In this document: positions 39,701 to 50,410 of the stretch, in pieces
How the letters are laid out: every line of letters begins with the position of its first letter
Numbering within the stretch: the first letter of the stretch is position 1
Source: Crotophaga sulcirostris
Taxonomy: Eukaryota; Chordata; Aves; Cuculiformes; Crotophagidae
Length of the DNA stretch: 64,000 nucleotides
Reading direction: 5' to 3'
NCBI GenBank assembly: GCA_013397455.1
Contig: VYZB01000035.1
Span: forward strand, 4,053,021-4,117,020
Notes under the pieces: model-generated
Seen by the model: only the letters and a program-made list of their open reading frames with translations
The model's database searches: none
Told to the model about the DNA's origin: nothing
Program-made: the position numbers and the translations under genes

Positions 39701-42700
39701 GACTTTGCTCAGGAGCTGTAGAAGAGCGCGTACTGCGTGCGCGCAGGCATTCTTCACCAAAATCACCAGGATATTGAAACAGCCTCCATCAGAGGCATGA
39801 TAACTCCTGCAGCCACTTCTACACAGAAGATCAGGGCAGATGCTTGCATATAATGAAGATGAACAGCTCTTTCAGGGTGTATCCTGCAACCCTGCAGGAG
39901 CAGCACCTTGCCTGCTCTGGGCTGGCAACAAGCCACCACGGAAGGCAAGTCCTCCTTGGGAACTGGGCAGTGCCGGAAGCAGAGTGAATGATAACACACA
40001 AGCAAAATATATTTTCTCCAAGCAACTGCTGTCTCGCATGCAGAAGAAAAGAATTTCACTTTTTCCATCTGCAAATGAGTCTTGTATTAGAAAGAAGCTA
40101 TACTGTGTTTAGCAAGACTTACCTCTTGTCTTTGTGGCATTCCTGATCTAGATCTCATACTACACAACTATAAGCTGATAAAAGCTACTCAACTACTCTC
40201 AGACTGGTCACATGCTGAGGAACAGGTCAAACATGGTTAATGATGAGCCAGAGAAACAATTAAGACCTAACCTAAATTCCTACAGGAAAAATTATTTAAG
40301 AGTCAGCCCATGTTTACTTTTACCAAGCCAAACAGTAGTTCCACTTCTAGTCAGTGGAAGCTCTACCTCTAGTTAAAGGGAACAAAAAGGCAGGGCTCTG
40401 AGAAAAATAATAATACTGTCTTGGATAACAGGCCTCCTTTTCTCTAGGTGAGTTACAGGAGTAGTGAGATTTACAGTGAAAATATTTACACTTTTTAACA
40501 GTTAGGAGTATTTGAGAAACATGTTCTGGCCAGATTTACAATACATACTATTTTTTCCATAGATAAAAACACATTTCACACATTGAGATCACACACTATC
40601 CTTGCTTAACACCTGGCTTTTAGCTGGCTGAGAAAGAAGCAAGTCTCATCTTTCTTTTCATCATTCCTCCTTCTCAGCTGGCTCTGCAAAGCTGTTCCAT
40701 CACCACAATTAAATCCATGCTGATATAACTGCTGGTTCTGCTCCCTGAGCATGAAAATGTTTAGGATCACACAGGAAATTTCAAATTTATACAAATAAAT
40801 AAACACAATGAAGAACAAAAGGTAAGCAACTTATTGCCTTTAAGAATACATGAGCAAACAAAGTTATCGCCAATGAGAATCAGTAATTACTGTGCAGGAT
40901 GTAACACCACAGTATGGTTGCAGAAGAAAAAGTGGAAAAAAAATCCCAAACAACAATCCCTTGAGTAAAATTCTAATGTTTGAAAGGCAAAGAACTAACT
41001 ATGAGGAAGGAAACGAAGAGTGGACTGCAGGACATCAGTGTATTGTGGCAGGACTGAGAAGTGTCCAAGCACCACATGCATCCCTAGCACAAGACAAGGC
41101 AAACTGAGGATGCTCTTACTTCGCAATGCTTGCCAGTAACTTCAGCTGCAAGGAAGAAGATTTCTCAGGTTACCTACAATCAGCTGTCTTCCTATCCCAA
41201 CTTCCATTCTACTTAATGTTCAGAAAACCAGACTTTAAACCCTCAAGCGGCCATGACCAAGCTTTGCAGCTGGAGAGTGAGGTGAATCAACACATAATCT
41301 AGAGAGTTCTAAAAAGAAGCCCACAACACATAAGCATGAAATTGGGGGCAAAAAAATATGTTTAATGAGTGCCAAAAGTGCCCCCTTGCCTGGAACCTCA
41401 CTTCTTACTTGGATCACACAAGACTGCATTATAGCCACACAGCAGCAGTTTATTTCAGTGCTACAGACCAAGCCAGACTCACCACATTGCCCAATTTCAT
41501 AAAGTTACAGGCTAATGCTTCCACAGAAAATATGGCACCCACTGGGTGTGCTTGCAAAAAACACAAGCAGCAACAGGAGCAACAAACATCGAAGCATTGT
41601 ACTGCAGAGGACAAGAACCAGACAAGCAGGCAGGGCAAGTACAATGAAACCTGCCTTACAGAACAGCAAGGCTTGGGACCTGTCACAGAAGAGGAAGTAG
41701 AGCACTGTTTCAACCAGCAGCTACAGTCGCTCCTGAATACTAACTGCAATGGCACAGGTGCCCCCCCCATGCCATTATCTTTTACTTAAAAGGGGACAGA
41801 CAGGATTTTAGCCATTGTCTAAGGTTCATTGGACTAAAACTAACAATTGGGATTTAGAGCTATTGGTTTTCAGTGATCTTCCTAGCTCCTGAGCGCAAGC
41901 AAAATGAACAGAACCAGCGAAGTAGTCCTTTGTATGCACCAAAAGTAAAGTCTGCTCCACAGAGGGCTCAGGCTCAGCTATGGCTTCATATGGCAAATAC
42001 GCATTGCATGCATCACCAGCACAATCACCATTCAGAAATACTTTGTCAAAGCACCGCCACCGGTTGGGTAACTATGAAGAAATCTACTTGCTTCCAGTTG
42101 AACTACTGAGTCAACGAATAGCATTTCCAGTTACAGATTAAGTTGTGTGGAATATAATAAACTTCAGAGTCACTTCAGAGCAGGTTACTGGAATAGAAGA
42201 ATTCTTGGTAAAAATTTCACCATTTCAAGCTGCTTTTGCCTGGGGACAGCAGACTCCCCCAATTTATTCAAATCCAATTCAATGTGCTTTCCTATTGTAC
42301 TTCAACTGAGGGTACTTGTAAAGATGGGCAGACAATACAGAAAACATTCCTGGATCAATCTTTTATAAAAGCTGTTCCACATAGCAACCTAATGTAGTTG
42401 CATTAAATTCAGTAGATCTAAGTTTTCTGTATGAGCGTAAATGCCTCTTTAAAGTTACTAGTGTAGTTCACACTCACTAAAATGTTATATAAATCACAAT
42501 GCCACAGTACTGTGCATCTTGGTAAAAACTTGTTAAGCATGGGAGAGTGGAAAAACACCAAGTTCTGTATTCTTTCCTGTTGGATTTTGTTAAAGCTTCT
42601 AGCATTTCTAAATAGAATCATGTCCCCGAGTGACCAGAAACATCAGTAATAATGTCTCAAGTTTGGGATCTCCCTTCAGTTTTTAATGCTGCTGTCATTA

Positions 42701-45700
42701 TTTCATTCTAGTGTACTACCATTTACAATGGTTTTTCAAGGACACTGTGAAGTGGGATTGAAGTATAATGCCTGTTCTAATGTGGTCACAGAGCACACTA
42801 AATACACATTGTTTAAGTGCACAATAACTGATCATGTGATTATTATTACAGCTCAGCCAAGGTGAAGGAATTAAATCAAGTCATAATCTCTTTATATTCA
42901 TATCCTAAGATGTCCCTGGCAACTCCCTGAAACCTCAAAGTTTGAATGGTTCTCTAAAGAATATCAGTAGGTTATTAAGTGATGAAAATGATGCGTGATT
43001 TTGCAGTAAATAGTAGCTGCACAAATCCCATAAACCCAACCCACTCACATGATGAAAGCTTGGTTTTTTTTAAGAGATAGGTGATTAACACAGGAAGCTA
43101 ACTCAGGAACTAACTTGGAAGCAAAAGACATGCAACACATCACAGATTGGTTGACAGAAGCATGTAGCCATCACTCCGGGGGTTGCTCACAGTCAATTAA
43201 CGACCTGAGTTTATTCTGAGCCCTAACTACTATGGTACTATAGGAGATTTGATGGAAGGCTCTCCAGACAATCAAACTGTCATGCACTCTCCTCTTTTCC
43301 TGCCTGCAAGTAAAAAAGTCTAACAGAATTGAACTGGGATAGGTGTGTTAAGTATCTTAGAAAGGCTCCAAAATTTATCTTGCTAGAGATAGGAAGGAGC
43401 ATGAGGACTCTGACCACATCCCTTCCCCTCTCTGCTGCAAATGCAGGCTGTTTTGCAAAAGTTATCTTGGCTAGGCAAGTCCATTCATACTTGCTCCATC
43501 AACAGAAGCGACAGATGCAGATAAAATTGTGGATGTTTTCACTGATCACCTTGCTGTTTGTAAATTGAACAGTGGTTTTACAAGTGTTATTTAAATCACT
43601 TCCAAACTAAAATGGCTGAATTTACAGACCTCTTTCCTTCCCACCTCACCTAATCTAGTTAACTAAGGTAATGCAAAACAGTATAGGACAAGGAAAAAAT
43701 TTACCTTTTCTGCACATACTAACTCAAATAGTGCTCTGGAATGTACATGGAAAACCCATTTATTCACTCTATTCTGCTGCTACCATAAATAAATACTTGT
43801 CTGTCTTGTGCAGTCATTCACATAAGACACTGTTTAATAAGTCATTTTCCATAGAACCAAAATCTTTTTCACAAACAAGACAAAACAGAAAAACATTAAC
43901 AAAACTCTCCAAATTCATAAGTCCATGAGGCATACTACAATATCTTAAATATATATGCTGCTTTACATAGAAAAAAGCCTTTAAGAACAGCATGCAAATA
44001 ATTCATGTTTGATGTTTTCAGAAACAGTTTATTTCTAAATGAACTCTGGGCTTCATGACTTCACCTCATTGCAGAAAGACAGGCATCTAGAAAGACCTTC
44101 TCCTGTTATCTTCTATATTGAGCTCGGGTTATGACTTGGATATAGCAGATTCAAGTTCACTTCCTCACCCTTAAAAAAACCCGCAAAATAGAACATGGAG
44201 GACCATAAGAGATGCTTAAAACCCATAAATAACAAGCCTTTTCCAGGTTTTACTGAAATTTCATCCTAAATCCAAGAAACCATCCTGCAGCAACAATAAT
44301 AAAAATTTGTTCCAACTACTATGTTCCCACAATGTTAAACTCTGGTTAACTGCAGCTAGCTGGAAATTTCTGACAATATCACCATTAAAAGTCTCAACAA
44401 GCTCTACTTTAAGCCTATTTGCTTTAAAATCACACCTGTACAAAACCACAGTTTAAATACAGACAAAACAGAATTTTGTTTTCATGCAAACTCTGACTTC
44501 AACACCTCAGTGATTTCATTTGCTTTTCACTTGCCCATCTGTGTCCTTTTTTGGCTAAAGAACAATCATGTGAATCTGGTGGTGTTAAAAACACACTGGC
44601 AGACACAATTTTTCATGAATGTTTTACCCTGTTTTAGCTACATACTGGGCTTAAACCACAACAAGTCAGCGTGTATCAGAGCACTAATATTCTTCAGGGT
44701 TTAATCTATGTTTATGATTTTCTGCAGTAACATAAAAGGGAAGGGAAGGTCATATGAAGCATGTAATTCAACACCCATTTTAACAAACATTCAGTGAAAA
44801 TACTGACTTATAGAAAACTTGAGATGCAACAGACATTGGACAAACTTGCTGTCGCAGGAGAAGTATCACATGACAGAGGGAGCTCTGCTGGCTCAAGCTG
44901 ACCTTCAGGGAATGTGCTGTATATGAACTGATGTTTGTGCTACTGTAACAAACAGAAAAGAAAGTCAGCAGAAAGCAAGAGTCCTTATGAAAAAGAATCT
45001 CTCAAAGCCAGACAGAGTCCCTCTAACCATATGTAGATTGTAGCTACTGAATTTAATTATAATTTTATAATCTCTCAGTATGCAGAGCATATGTTTCTCC
45101 TGCTGGGCTGATCTTCAACATGCATGAAGAAATCAAATACTCTATCACTGACCTTGTTACCACTGAGCAAGGGTAGATTATGCCATTCTTACTGACTTTG
45201 CAATTACCTACCACTGCTCAAAATCCTGCCACGACCTTTATGAACTGGAGGAGCTGGGAAGGGAGGGAATGTCTCATTTCAGTTAGCGTACGTTCTGTAA
45301 CCGCTTGATTACAGTTTGCAAATCAGAAATTCTCTAAAACGCAAAGACCAGGTGTACTTTGTCAACACCAGGCTTTTTTCTGTGTTCCCAAGCAAAAGGC
45401 AGCACTCTATGCTGCTTCTAAATTGACAGCTCCCAAAGCCCAGCTTAAGATGCCAGCTGAGACGTGATAGTTATCTATCTAGCCTGTGTCATTTTTTCTT
45501 TTCTTTAGGATTACACTGAATGACATTCAGTAGCTACAAAGAAAATATTAGGAGGAAAGCAAAAAAAAAAAGGCATACAAGTCTGCCTCCTCAATGACCC
45601 ACACATGGGAGAGAGACTTTAGAAGAAATACATGGGGGAAGGAAAAACCACAGCTGGTTACTTCTTCTTGCACAGTTCCTGTCAGAAACACGAGTCAAAT

Positions 45701-48700
45701 CTTTCTAGCTGAGTAGAAGAGGCCCCTACTCATCCACCATATCCTTCCTTCTCTTACAACTGTGGAGTTGTCCCTGTAGATGAATGCAACTCCCATTTTG
45801 CTCCCTCTTGGGAACATATTTTTAAACAAAATAATTTCCCCCTTTTTGCTACACACAGAGAATCAGTTCATTAACATGCAGAAAACTGTCAGATTTCAAA
45901 GAACTGCTCCCCCTCATCTTCACAGTTCTAAGAAGTCTGAAAGCAACACATTTTAAAGCTTTTAAATTAGGTTTATTGTTTGTTTTCCTTATTCTACTTC
46001 CGTCTTTTCATTTGTTCAAAGATCAGTTTTCCTCCTGTACTATTCGCTACATGGTCTGCAAGAGGAGGAAGAGGAAATAAAGAACAAAAAAATCACAACA
46101 TGGACTCAATGCTTTCATTCTACTACACATATCCCTAGTATGCTAAATGAACATGCCTACTAGAAATAAAGATTTGTAAGTAGGACTTGTTTTGTCACGA
46201 AGATGTATTTTTTGCTACCTCATCTTGTTTCTGTGCATCACACATTCCTTGTCTATCCAGTTGCTGTAAATGAGTGATCAAAAAAAATATTTCAAGGAAA
46301 TATTGAAGGAAGACATTGAGATTTCTCTCAAATTAATAACAGCTGCCATTAAGCCTCCACATAAGTGTGAGTGCAACCTACTAAACTCAGTGTTGGAACT
46401 ACTGCTCCTTCGGTAAACACTGATAAAAACTCGTTGTTATTAGGTTCTCCATCTGCAAAGCCCTGACAGGTTGAAGCTCTGCACTCTCCATCATCCCTTA
46501 TATTCTGTTCTCCATATTCTCGTTCTTCATATTCAGAAAGCTAGGGACAAACATCAACCACCTTTAAATTCATATTTCAAAAGTCCAACATAATGTGTGT
46601 CATCTAGATTTCATTATCAGATAAAAGATAGGTCTGGAATGAGAATTACAGTAACTTTGGACCAGATTCCAGACAAACTTTCAAACCTTAATCGTAAGTC
46701 GTGTTCTACTAACACAGAAATTAAGCAGCTGCCTAAGCCTAACAAGGCTCATCATGCACGTCTCTGGTTTTATTATTTAAATCTGAAGTTTCCCTAGCTG
46801 TTTGCAGATCTACTTCTCATTACAGTTAATGCAGACCCGAAACCAAACCAGCCACACACAGCTCACGGGCATTGCTGGCCTCACAGAGGTTCAGCACACA
46901 ACACTGCAGTTCATTCAAGCACATGTGATTCGGGCTCCCCGGGTTTTACATCACAACTCAAAGAGAGTCACATGGATACTTTAAAAATTACAGTAGTGGG
47001 TCTGAGAGCCTGTCTCTCCCTCTCCTGCCTGAGGTCTGGTGCTCTACATCAGATGTCAAGAAAAGCCTTGAGCTTTACGATTCCAGCTGCTCAGTGGAAC
47101 AGTTTCAACAAAAGGCACTGAGAAACGCTCTGCAGACCAGTCCCCTAAATCTCAACTCAGAAATGGCGCTGATAAGCAAAACATGAGCTTCACGCTTCAC
47201 ACAAGTAGACTATTTCCTAGATGTTGCCAAGTGATGTTATAATCACTTATTATTGCAGAAATACTGGAAATGCAAAACAGAGTACAGGTTCTTGTTTAAA
47301 GGACAGCTGAAAAGAATCTTCTTTTCACAGAATGCTCTGGGCTTTGGGATCCCAAACACTTAGAGATGCCCTCCTGGCTTAAATTGCCAAGACAGCTGAG
47401 AGCACAGACAGCAGTGTATACTGCTTCCCATTACCTAGCTCAATTACATCTTCAAGGTCCTAAAAATGACCCACCAACACCCTCTCCTCCAAAGAAAATC
47501 AAACAGCTCACTACAGACAAGATGTACTGTAGTAGTTCACCAACAGTTCAGACAAGGCAGAAGCAATTCACAACTCTCAACACATCTTCAACGTAACAAT
47601 CAACTGCATGATTGGATCAACAGATCAATAAAATATGTTCTGTAAAATTGAAAGGGTGCTAAAATAACCCAGCTGTTATGGGGCACAAATATAGGTCCTC
47701 TGGCTACCACAGAATAATCCAAATCAGAAAGAATACTATCTTGCAACTGACTTCATTACTGAAGTGGTGTGCTAAAACAGCAGATATGCGCTTTGCCTGT
47801 CAATACAAATGGGCTACACAAACTAGGAAAGAAGGGAGGCAAGGATCACAAGTATTAACAGGGCAACAGCAGCATGTGGATGCATTACGTAATGTGAAGT
47901 ATTTAATATATGTATTTTACCTTGTATATGTATGGCATATTAAAAACAGTTATTCAAGAAAAGGATTCAATTTATTACTGGGAGTGTGTAATCATTCAAT
48001 CGTGAAGAAATGTTACAGTAAAGATTGTTGTTCTGACCAGTGCTGCTTCCTATAAAACTGGTGTATTATGAAATCTCAGTGGCACAGTGTTGTCTAATTC
48101 AGGAAGTTCTTCTGTATTTCTCCCGCAAGTTAAAGGGCCAGCTTGTAGCTGGAAGAGCCAGCTTCCTTTCAATTAATCTGCATCTCATCTGTATCTCTGT
48201 AGCAGTAGTCACAATCTGCTTGCATGTTAGTAAAGTGTGAATTAGTTTTGAGGGGTCTCCTGAAATGGTTCAGTAATCTGAAATTAAACTCTTACTCTAT
48301 TAATCTCATCTGAAAACCAGAATACCTTCACAACTCCAGGTTAACCAAGAAGACTTCAAACGTGGACATATCTCACAAATGCTAAGCATTACTGGACAGA
48401 AGTGCAAAATGAACTGCTTAGAAGAAAAAAATATGGATTTAGGGTCAAGATTCTCTCCTGCTCCCTTCCTAACTAAAATGATAAATTGCAATCTAAAAGA
48501 TGCCTGCTCAGCAGCTGACTAGCTCTACAGCTCCCTAAGCTTGCAGGCTTCTCCCCATTCCACCCATAAGTTCCTGCAGCACACATCTTCCAACAGAAAG
48601 CTGGACAGGAACTACACATGGGAACAAAATATATAAAAAAGTGTACATAAGTCCTTGGAGGGATCACTCCAGGAAAAAATGTTCAGGATGCCTATAGGAT

Positions 48701-50395
48701 CCTCAGAAAATCTACCAGAGGAGAATGAACTATGAGAGTTAACCGAGTGGTTACAGTCAGATCTACAGAGATTGAGAGGTGGAATCCAGCTGTGTACCTA
48801 CCAGTCCTAGAAAAGTGCTTGGCTGGAGTTTCTGAAGCCATGCAACAGTGGGGCTAGGAGAGATTTGGATTTGGGTCTTGGAATGGCAGAAGCACCTGAA
48901 ATTTAGCCATCTAAATTTCAGAAAAGGAAAGGAGGGTAGGATTGTGGGTAAGCCCTGCAGCATGTCTCCTTCTATCGAAGCCTGGGCAGCTTGCTTTTAG
49001 TGTGCCTTGCTTGTCACAAGTGGAAGGGAGACACAGCAGAAGCAGGAGAAGAAACAGAAGTGGCAGGATGAGACTATGGACTCACTGAATCCAACACAAG
49101 ATGGTTAATTATGTTTAGTGACTGTCTTCACAAGGCTCCATTTTCAACCACTGATTTCACTTTACGTTTTCACCTGACAACAGAGACTTCGTTTTTACAT
49201 CTCAGAGCCTCAGTATCTGTCACAGGTTGGCAGATGTCCCTAGAAGACCAAGTTAGAAGCCATAAGACTGAGTTAAATTACTGAGCAGATTTTAGGAAAT
49301 AAAGCATAAGGGCTCCTACAGAGCCAGTCTGTTAATTTTAGGTTGAGGAAATACAACCCTGATGTACGGAAAGTTCCTGTCTGTTGAGATTTAGAGAAAT
49401 TCCTTCTGGAAGAAAATACAAAATGTAGCTGAAAAAACAGGCAAAACCCCAACCTGTGCCACTAACCTGTGATGCAAATACCAACTCCTAAAACTTGTAT
49501 TGCAAAAAAAGATAAAAGTTTTAATAAAACCCAACATATTTAACCAATCAGAGTTAATTTAAAGTTTTAATAATAAAATACCCATTTCTGCATGCAGGCT
49601 ATATTGTGTACAACATGAAGAACATGCATGCCAAAACCCAGCTAGATGCTGTTCACTGCTAGCTCTCTTCTGAAGAACAGCACACTTTGAGTAATTTGCG
49701 ATATCAAGTTGTACTTGCTTTATATACACACACATGTATTAAAAATATAATGGAAAATGGAGAGAGAGGGAAAAGGATTGAAAACCGCAGCAGCCTAAAT
49801 TACCTCTGACTTGAACACCTCAGTTAGGTGGCTAAAAATGTGAGGTGGTATGAATCTCAGTACAAGTATGTTAACACTTGCACTATCTTATTTACATATC
49901 TAGTATGTACTTCCAAGGGCAAGCTGCAAGGCCACAGTTTCCATCCCTGCTAAACAATTCAAGCTCTAGCAAATATTTGATGCAATCCTCGCTCAGCAAA
50001 CATCTCAACCTACCATCTTAAGGTGCCACATAACTGGCCAAGACAAAACTGGCTTATTACCAGCAGCCATCTTACTAATTATTTAGTCATTTGGTGAATA
50101 CAGTGATACTATACTTCCCCAGGATAGATTACACTTAATCACACATATGAAGGACTGGATCTGCTGTGTGGGCTGCCACAAACGTGTTAAATGAGCAGGT
50201 GAAGTTGAAGAGTGAATCCCCGTGAATGGATATGAGAAATCAACCTCAAATGGGTGACACCACTATTAGTAAAGTTTCTTATCTTATGTAGAACATGCAT
50301 AAATACAACTTACAGCATTGTGTGATCTTCTGGATGTTGGAAGTTATGCGTTGAGCTAGTTGATTAGGATCCCCAAAACCTGCACTGTACGACAT
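24702..50395 (-). CDS. STX7: Syntaxin 7, endosomal Qa-SNARE (full coding span, nine coding exons)
   Basis: Joining the nine exons listed separately gives an uninterrupted 257-residue protein that aligns along its whole length with vertebrate STX7, which mediates homotypic late-endosome fusion and late endosome-lysosome fusion with VTI1B, STX8 and VAMP7/VAMP8. Seen in the sequence: a start [16 protein letters not shown], a helical N-terminal (Habc-type) region to about residue 125, a linker, a SNARE motif at about 161-223 with the zero-layer glutamine at Q195 (HEQGDVI), a basic stretch SRKK, C235, and a C-terminal membrane anchor at about 235-256 ending in TAA. C235 corresponds to the cysteine known to be palmitoylated in human STX7 (C239). 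Every junction has GT/AG ends and keeps phase. The start follows G at -3. The oddity is the last exon, which looks more like STX12 than mammalian STX7. Identity is very secure; expression and isoforms are not visible. Confidence 0.96.
24795..27428 (-). other. STX7: STX7 last intron
   Basis: 2.6 kb of AT-rich sequence between SNARE-motif exon 9 and the membrane-anchor exon. A 168-codon open frame at 26114-26620 on the plus strand has no recognisable domain and is probably chance. I did not recognise a second anchor exon, although this is where one might lie. Confidence 0.8.
27429..27511 (-). CDS. STX7: STX7 exon 9 (end of SNARE motif, residues 200-227)
   Basis: An 83-base exon between acceptor ATATAG and donor GTAATG. 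It codes [20 protein letters not shown] and then SRAANYQ, the C-terminal layers of the SNARE helix. The intron upstream of it carries the solo LTR. Confidence 0.96.
27512..29091 (-). other. STX7: STX7 intron between exons 8 and 9
   Basis: 1.58 kb, of which about a third is the solo LTR. The rest is AT-rich, with a T/G-rich low-complexity run at 27815-27900. No other feature is visible. Confidence 0.8.
28171..28723 (+). mobile_element. Solo LTR of an avian endogenous retrovirus
   Basis: A 553-base block starts TGTCCTGGTTTCAGC and ends CCACAACA, giving the TG...CA termini of an LTR. It contains an AATAAA (28591-28596) followed by a T-rich stretch. The start resembles a very common avian LTR, probably ERVL-related. 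The flanks ttcaa (28166-28170) and tccaa (28724-28728) look like a 5-bp target duplication with one change. No gag, pol or env sequence lies next to it, so it is a recombined solo LTR. It is antisense to STX7, in the intron between exons 8 and 9. The family name is from memory. Confidence 0.85.
29092..29164 (-). CDS. STX7: STX7 exon 8 (SNARE motif with zero-layer Gln, residues 176-200)
   Basis: A 73-base exon between acceptor TTGCAG and donor GTAAGT. It codes [20 protein letters not shown] followed by GDVI, matching human STX7 throughout. Q195 is the ionic zero-layer glutamine that defines it as a Qa-SNARE. The exon ends with the first base of Asp200. The intron before it is only 197 bases. 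Confidence 0.97.
29362..29452 (-). CDS. STX7: STX7 exon 7 (start of SNARE motif, residues 145-175)
   Basis: A 91-base exon between acceptor CAATAG and donor GTAAGT. It codes [20 protein letters not shown] and on to [10 protein letters not shown]. The stretch [20 protein letters not shown] is characteristic of STX7 and opens the SNARE helix. Confidence 0.97.
30094..30122. repeat. (AAAT)n microsatellite
   Basis: About seven units of AAAT/AATA with one interruption (AATGAAT), in the STX7 intron between exons 6 and 7, just downstream of exon 6. Confidence 0.85.
30195..30247 (-). CDS. STX7: STX7 exon 6 (linker, residues 128-145)
   Basis: A 53-base exon between acceptor GTGTAG and donor GTAGGC. 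It codes [17 protein letters not shown] and two bases of the next Ser codon. This is the low-complexity linker between the N-terminal domain and the SNARE motif, and it diverges most from the human sequence, as expected for a linker. Confidence 0.93.
31003..31140 (-). CDS. STX7: STX7 exon 5 (residues 82-127)
   Basis: A 138-base exon of 46 whole codons between acceptor CTATAG and donor GTAAGT. It codes [20 protein letters not shown] and continues to VRASSRVS, the last helix of the N-terminal regulatory domain and the start of the linker. It is nearly collinear with human STX7. Confidence 0.96.
32846..32936 (-). CDS. STX7: STX7 exon 4 (residues 51-81)
   Basis: A 91-base exon between acceptor TTTTTAG and donor GTATAA. 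It codes [20 protein letters not shown] and on to SLPATSEQ. The linker at its end is one residue shorter than the human SLPTTPSEQ. It completes the Leu codon from exon 3 and ends in phase 0. Confidence 0.95.
34843..34912 (-). CDS. STX7: STX7 exon 3 (residues 28-51)
   Basis: A 70-base exon between acceptor CAAACAG and donor GTGAGT. It codes [20 protein letters not shown] followed by QQ, part of the N-terminal helical domain, and matches the family sequence after ITQCS. It starts with two bases of Ser28 and ends with two bases of Leu51. It is separated from exon 2 by the largest intron (15.4 kb). Confidence 0.95.
34913..50313 (-). other. STX7: STX7 intron between exons 2 and 3 (15.4 kb)
   Basis: The largest intron. 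It contains the CR1 copy at 38083-39200 and simple A- or T-rich runs such as a 16-base T run near 36500 and a GTT-rich run at 37620-37665. The open frames in it (for example 41358-41789) are short and show no domain or splice-flanked exon pattern. I see no nested gene. Confidence 0.75.
38083..39200 (+). mobile_element. CR1 LINE, 3' part with reverse-transcriptase remnant
   Basis: The longest CR1 copy here. It codes pieces of CR1 ORF2: DYSKAFD and [11 protein letters not shown] near the start in one frame, then a reading-frame change at about 38288, then [16 protein letters not shown] (catalytic-type FADD at 38316-38327) and the C-terminal ORF2 region in a 218-codon frame ending near 38882. 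The normal segment between QGSVLG and DEGIES is missing, so the domain is broken by a deletion. After the frame closes, the 3' UTR runs to AACCTTGTAATACTGTGATA. It is 5'-truncated and cannot be active. It lies antisense in the large STX7 intron. Confidence 0.93.
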
Positions 50396-50410
50396 GGCTG
50401 AGCAGTTTCG
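50314..50410 (-). CDS. STX7: STX7 exon 2: start codon and residues 1-27
   Basis: The ATG is at 50395-50393 and the donor GTAAGT lies at 50313-50308. The exon codes the N-terminus through [11 protein letters not shown] and ends one base into a Ser codon. The likely acceptor is the AG before 50410, giving 15 bases of 5' UTR; another AG would extend the exon to 50454. Both have weak pyrimidine tracts, so the 5' edge is uncertain while the coding part is secure. Confidence 0.93.

Noticed and set aside
41358..41789. 143-codon open frame in the largest STX7 intron
   Set aside because: Both strands are open over the same stretch, composition is low-complexity (Gln/Thr/Asn-rich), and no homologue is known.
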